Origin: Candidatus Stramentimicrobium fermentans
Lineage (GTDB): Bacteria > Atribacterota > Phoenicimicrobiia > Phoenicimicrobiales > Stramentimicrobiaceae
Length of the DNA: 9,485 nucleotides
Assembly: GCA_012520575.1 (NCBI GenBank)
Contig: JAAYOB010000045.1
Coordinates: 1-9,485, forward strand
Direction: 5' to 3'
Shown one piece after another: positions 8,134 through 9,485 of this stretch; position 1 is the first letter of the stretch; each line of letters opens with the position of its first letter. Under the pieces are notes generated by a model that made no database searches, was not told the origin of the DNA, and worked only from the letters and a program-made list of their open reading frames with translations. Position numbers and translations under genes: made by a program.

Positions 8134-8573
8134 TGTTTGTCCTGTTCTTCTTTTTCATAGATACGCTCAGCTATCTCTTCATAGGATTGCTCTGTTTCCT
8201 GGGAGTAGTTTTCCCATCTCTTCACATCCCATATCTCAATTCGTTCAAAGACTCCAATAATCACTACATTTTTTTCTATGGCGGCATAATCCCTCAGATA
8301 TTTAGCTATTACCACCCTGCCTTGTTGGTCAAAACTGCCTACCAGAGCTCTGGAGGCCAGGGTTCTTTTAAAAGCCCGCGTATCTTTTTTACCTAAGGGA
8401 AGTTCCTGCAGATTAAGAGAGAGCCTTTCCCACTCTTCCATAGGATAGACAAAGAGGCATTTGTCTAAACCAAAGGTAATGATGAAGGATTCCCCTAAAT
8501 CCTCTCTGAATTTGGCTGGCATTATAATCCGGCTCTTCTCATCTAAGGAATGTTCATATTGCCCCAGAAACAT
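8130..8573 (-). CDS. mraZ: Transcriptional regulator MraZ
   Basis: DNA-binding protein of the SpoVT-AbrB superfamily that binds direct repeats upstream of its own gene and in known cases represses the dcw operon. The protein has 147 residues, in the usual range, with two AbrB-like halves: DEKSRIIMPAKFRE (11-24) and DQQGRVVIAKYLRDYAAI (82-99), each carrying the DxxGR-type turn (in the first half the Gly is Ser). The charged C-terminal tail (about 121-147) ends in EEQDKQ. Two adjacent ATGs exist, at 8576 and 8573. I chose the second because family members begin MFxGxYxHxxD and its spacing from the GGTGA ribosome site (8581-8577) is better; the 8576 start would add one Met. Its operator boxes overlap this leader, and the gene overlaps rsmH by 4 nt. 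Confidence 0.96.
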   Translation of the reverse strand: MFLGQYEHSLDEKSRIIMPAKFREDLGESFIITFGLDKCLFVYPMEEWERLSLNLQELPLGKKDTRAFKRTLASRALVGSFDQQGRVVIAKYLRDYAAIEKNVVIIGVFERIEIWDVKRWENYSQETEQSYEEIAERIYEKEEQDKQ

Positions 8574-8580
8574 CATTTCA

Positions 8581-8607
8581 CCACTTTACTCCACTTTACT
8601 CCACTAA
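8581..8607 (-). promoter_or_regulatory. Three-box MraZ operator
   Basis: On the minus strand the boxes read TTAGTGG (8607-8601), AAAGTGG (8597-8591) and AAAGTGG (8587-8581), with identical 3-nt AGT spacers giving an exact 10-bp period, one box per helical turn. This matches published MraZ sites: AAAGTGK with 3-nt spacers in mollicutes and TGGG repeats of 10-bp period in E. coli. The array ends 4-7 nt before the mraZ start codons, so it also provides part of the ribosome site, and it begins just downstream of the -10 box. Binding here would block initiation or early elongation. The repeats are seen; MraZ binding is inferred from the match. Confidence 0.85.
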
Positions 8608-8616
8608 TTTGGTATT

Positions 8617-8645
8617 AGTATACTACATTTTTTAAAAAAAAACAT
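8617..8645 (-). promoter_or_regulatory. Candidate promoter of the mraZ/dcw operon
   Basis: A -10 hexamer TATACT (8622-8617, 5 of 6 matches to TATAAT) lies about 10 nt before the operator, placing the transcription start near 8610. At the correct 17-nt distance the -35 position (8645-8640, ATGTTT) matches poorly. Dense A/T tracts upstream (8628-8684) could act as an UP element or curved DNA that compensates. The -10 box is good and the -35 is doubtful. Confidence 0.6.
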
Positions 8646-8664
8646 CTTTTTTAAAAAATTTAAA

Positions 8665-8684
8665 AAATATTTTTAAAAATATTT
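8665..8684. repeat. 20-bp perfect A/T palindrome in upstream A-tract region
   Basis: AAATATTTTT is followed immediately by its exact reverse complement. It lies in a block (about 8628-8684) made almost only of A and T runs, 40-60 bp upstream of the mraZ -10 box. Such runs often give bent or easily melted DNA and may bind nucleoid proteins or the RNA polymerase alpha subunit. With such low complexity the palindrome may have arisen by chance. Confidence 0.5.
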
Positions 8685-8716
8685 GTGGAGCCGACATTAC
8701 TGTTAATTAATAATGT

Positions 8717-8803
8717 ATTGGAGGGGGCGGCCGCTAACACTTTACATCTGGTAGATCGAATATATTGTAAAGTTGTGAGCTGCGGGGTAAAATATTCCCC
8801 AAT
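8717..8803. repeat. Imperfect long inverted repeat (possible RNA hairpin)
   Basis: The outer arms ATTGG (8717-8721) and CCAAT (8799-8803) pair, extended by GG/CC after a one-base bulge. The inner arms CTTTACA (8740-8746) and TGTAAAG (8766-8772) form a perfect 7-bp stem with a 19-nt loop. Partial pairing between 8728-8739 and 8773-8783 joins the two. GGGG (8784-8787) and CCCC (8797-8800) offer a competing local hairpin. The strand is unknown and no U-tract follows, so it is not a simple terminator. Confidence 0.35.
8765..8793 (+). promoter_or_regulatory. Candidate plus-strand promoter inside the spacer
   Basis: TTGTAA (8765-8770) and TAAAAT (8788-8793) are separated by exactly 17 nt, matching the sigma70/sigmaA consensus at 4 of 6 and 5 of 6 positions. 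Transcription would start near 8800 and run away from mraZ toward rnpB, through the folded segment 8846-9056. There is no downstream plus-strand gene to explain it. In AT-rich DNA such matches are common, and this one also overlaps an inverted repeat. Confidence 0.25.
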
Positions 8804-8967
8804 GAATGCATTGAACATATTCTTTGTATTGTAGGTATTTTTTTAAAAGATTTTAAAGGGGAGGTGCGTCCTGAGCGCATTTTAGATACAAGATAGATTG
8901 CTAAGCTCAAAATGAGGTATTTTCAAATATGCCGCAATTTCCTATTTTAAATTATCTTTAGAGGCTT

Positions 8968-8990
8968 TTAAGGGAAGAGGATTCCCTTAA
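8968..8990. repeat. Perfect 9-bp stem-loop
   Basis: TTAAGGGAA (8968-8976) and TTCCCTTAA (8982-8990) are exact inverted repeats around the 5-nt loop GAGGA. Neither strand has a T-run directly after the stem, so it does not look like an intrinsic terminator. On the plus strand the loop resembles a Shine-Dalgarno site and the last stem base begins an ATG (8990-8992) of a 34-codon frame of doubtful reality. Confidence 0.5.
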
Positions 8991-9002
8991 TGGTTTCTTG
9001 GA

Positions 9003-9056
9003 GGCATTTATTTCATAGAAATTATAAAACTAAGGATAGATATTTCTTAGAATGCC
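9003..9056. repeat. Compact three-helix (Y-shaped) inverted-repeat element
   Basis: GGCATT (9003-9008) pairs with AATGCC (9051-9056), enclosing two hairpins: ATTTC/GAAAT (9010-9014 with 9018-9022) and CTAAGGA/TTCTTAG (9030-9036 with 9044-9050). The second abuts the closing stem with no unpaired base, allowing coaxial stacking. One pair is G-U only if transcribed from the plus strand. It directly follows the rnpB terminator U-tract in the minus direction. It could be a fold of a 3' trailer or of an unknown RNA; chance pairing in AT-rich DNA is possible. Confidence 0.35.
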
Positions 9057-9088
9057 AAAAAATACCTCTTTGTGTGGTATTCAGAGGT
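9057..9088 (-). terminator. Probable intrinsic terminator of rnpB
   Basis: On the minus strand ACCTCT (9088-9083) pairs with AGAGGT (9069-9064), followed by A and six U (9062-9057). An alternative stem AATACC (9081-9076) with GGTATT (9066-9061) also ends in a U-run. Both stems are only 6 bp, so termination may be partial. It begins 30 nt beyond the RNase P RNA 3' strand of helix P1. Confidence 0.6.
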
Positions 9089-9117
9089 TCTTAAGGGGAT
9101 TTACTCAATTAATGAAC

Positions 9118-9482
9118 GGGGGAGCAAATCATAAGCCGAGTTCTGTCACTGCTCTCACTCTAAAGTGAAAACAGTGTGGTAATCATCTATCTAGAGTATA
9201 AGTTACCCTATACTTCTTGCGATCTACCCGGAGACCTCTAGCGGGCCACTATCTATCTCCTTCTTGATCTTGCTCCGAACGGGGTTTGCTCAGCTTATTG
9301 GTCACCCAATAACTGGTAGGCTCTTACCCTGCCTTTTCACCATTACCAGAATACCTGGCTGTCTCTTTTCTGTAGCACTTTCCTGGGGTTACCCCCACTG
9401 GGCGTTACCCAGCGCTCTGCCCTGTGGAGCTCGGACTTTCCTCAGACTTTTAAAAGCCTGCGATTACCTGATTCACTCCCCC
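9118..9482 (-). ncRNA. rnpB: RNase P catalytic RNA, bacterial type A
   Basis: Ribozyme subunit of RNase P, which cuts the 5' leader from tRNA precursors. The ends are set by helix P1: 9482-9470 pairs with 9130-9118 over 13 bp (GGGGGAG with CTCCCCC, then mostly A-U and wobble pairs), giving about 365 nt. Conserved core elements: GAGGAAAGTCCGAGCTC (9443-9427, P4 5' strand region), ACAGAA in the P8-P10 region, GGTAAGAGCC, AGATGATTACC (9188-9178, P4 3' strand region), CGGGTAGATC containing the GGU that pairs with tRNA CCA (9228-9226), and ACAGAACTCGGCTTAT (9146-9131). P3 is a short plain hairpin (9460-9443). The block order, with a GGCCC loop in the P16/P17 region, matches E. coli-like type A rather than Bacillus type B. 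The promoter lies outside the window, only 3 nt beyond P1. Confidence 0.97.
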
Positions 9483-9485
9483 AAA

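Larger units (their letters stand above)
8623..9056. other. Non-coding spacer between rnpB and mraZ, rich in inverted repeats
   Basis: About 430 bases without a credible gene on either strand. Contents from left to right: the A/T block and palindrome (8628-8684); a more GC-containing stretch with an imperfect long hairpin (8717-8803) whose core is CTTTACA (8740-8746) paired with TGTAAAG (8766-8772); a possible 12-bp closing stem (8846-8857 with 8946-8959) around small hairpins at 8864-8880 and 8906-8916; a perfect 9-bp stem-loop (8968-8990); and a three-helix element (9003-9056). A spacer this long is unusual in such a compact neighbourhood, and the density of pairings suggests a structured RNA or leader, but no known RNA family was recognised. 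Confidence 0.6.

Noticed and set aside
8133-8396. Plus-strand frame of 87 codons antisense to mraZ, with hydrophobic start
   Set aside because: It mirrors the reading frame of mraZ, whose protein motifs are clear. The hydrophobicity comes from the reverse complement of charged Glu/Lys codons.
8737-8743. Single MraZ-like box AAAGTGT on the minus strand about 150 nt upstream of mraZ
   Set aside because: MraZ sites work as repeated arrays; this is a lone copy without neighbours at 10-bp spacing, and it is part of the CTTTACA inverted repeat.
8784-8800. GGGG/CCCC hairpin as a terminator
   Set aside because: Only four G-C pairs, no U-tract on either strand, and it competes with the larger pairing of 8717-8803.
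8862-8898. Short plus-strand frame after GGGGAGGTG (possible leader peptide)
   Set aside because: The GTG is inside the Shine-Dalgarno-like sequence with no spacing, and the frame has only about 11 codons with no feature of an attenuator peptide.
1-9485. Mobile elements, CRISPR arrays, tRNA genes
   Set aside because: No transposase or integrase motifs, no regularly spaced long repeats and no tRNA cloverleaf were seen; the only RNA gene recognised is rnpB.

Overview
The window carries the front half of a bacterial division and cell wall (dcw) cluster, all on the minus strand, preceded upstream (right end) by the RNase P RNA gene, also on the minus strand. Read in the direction of transcription the order is rnpB, an approximately 0.5 kb non-coding spacer, mraZ, rsmH (mraW), an ftsL-like gene, a class B penicillin-binding protein (ftsI/spoVD type), murE, murF, mraY and a 3'-truncated ftsW/spoVE that runs off the left edge. 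Nothing on the plus strand is convincingly a gene.

Organism: the DNA is AT-rich, the genes are tightly packed, most have purine-rich Shine-Dalgarno sites, MurE has the DNPR motif of meso-diaminopimelate ligases, and the proteins look Clostridia-like. The RNase P RNA, however, has the ancestral type A layout rather than the type B layout of Bacillus relatives. A deep-branching low-GC bacterium fits (a clostridial lineage that kept type A RNA, or a phylum such as Atribacterota), but the phylum cannot be settled by eye.

Layout: positions 1-8576 are almost wall-to-wall coding. Overlaps of 4 nt (mraZ/rsmH and rsmH/ftsL), 0 nt (murE/murF) and 8 nt (murF/mraY) indicate one polycistronic unit with translational coupling; the only larger gap is 98 nt between the PBP gene and murE. 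Just upstream of mraZ are a TATACT -10 box and three 10-bp-spaced copies of an (AA)AGTGG box that match known MraZ operators, so the operon is probably self-repressed by MraZ. Positions 8623-9056 are non-coding with several inverted repeats. A hairpin with a U-tract at 9057-9088 probably ends rnpB.

How the genes work together: MurE and MurF add meso-DAP and D-Ala-D-Ala to UDP-MurNAc-peptide, MraY loads the product onto undecaprenyl phosphate (lipid I), and FtsW and the PBP form the glycosyltransferase/transpeptidase pair of septal synthesis, with FtsL as a likely divisome scaffold. MraZ regulates the operon and RsmH methylates 16S rRNA. Points of note: murD is missing from its usual place between mraY and ftsW, MurE has unusual residues in otherwise conserved motifs, and the rnpB-mraZ spacer has unexplained folded structure. 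No new defence or mobile system is visible; this is mostly a conserved core region.
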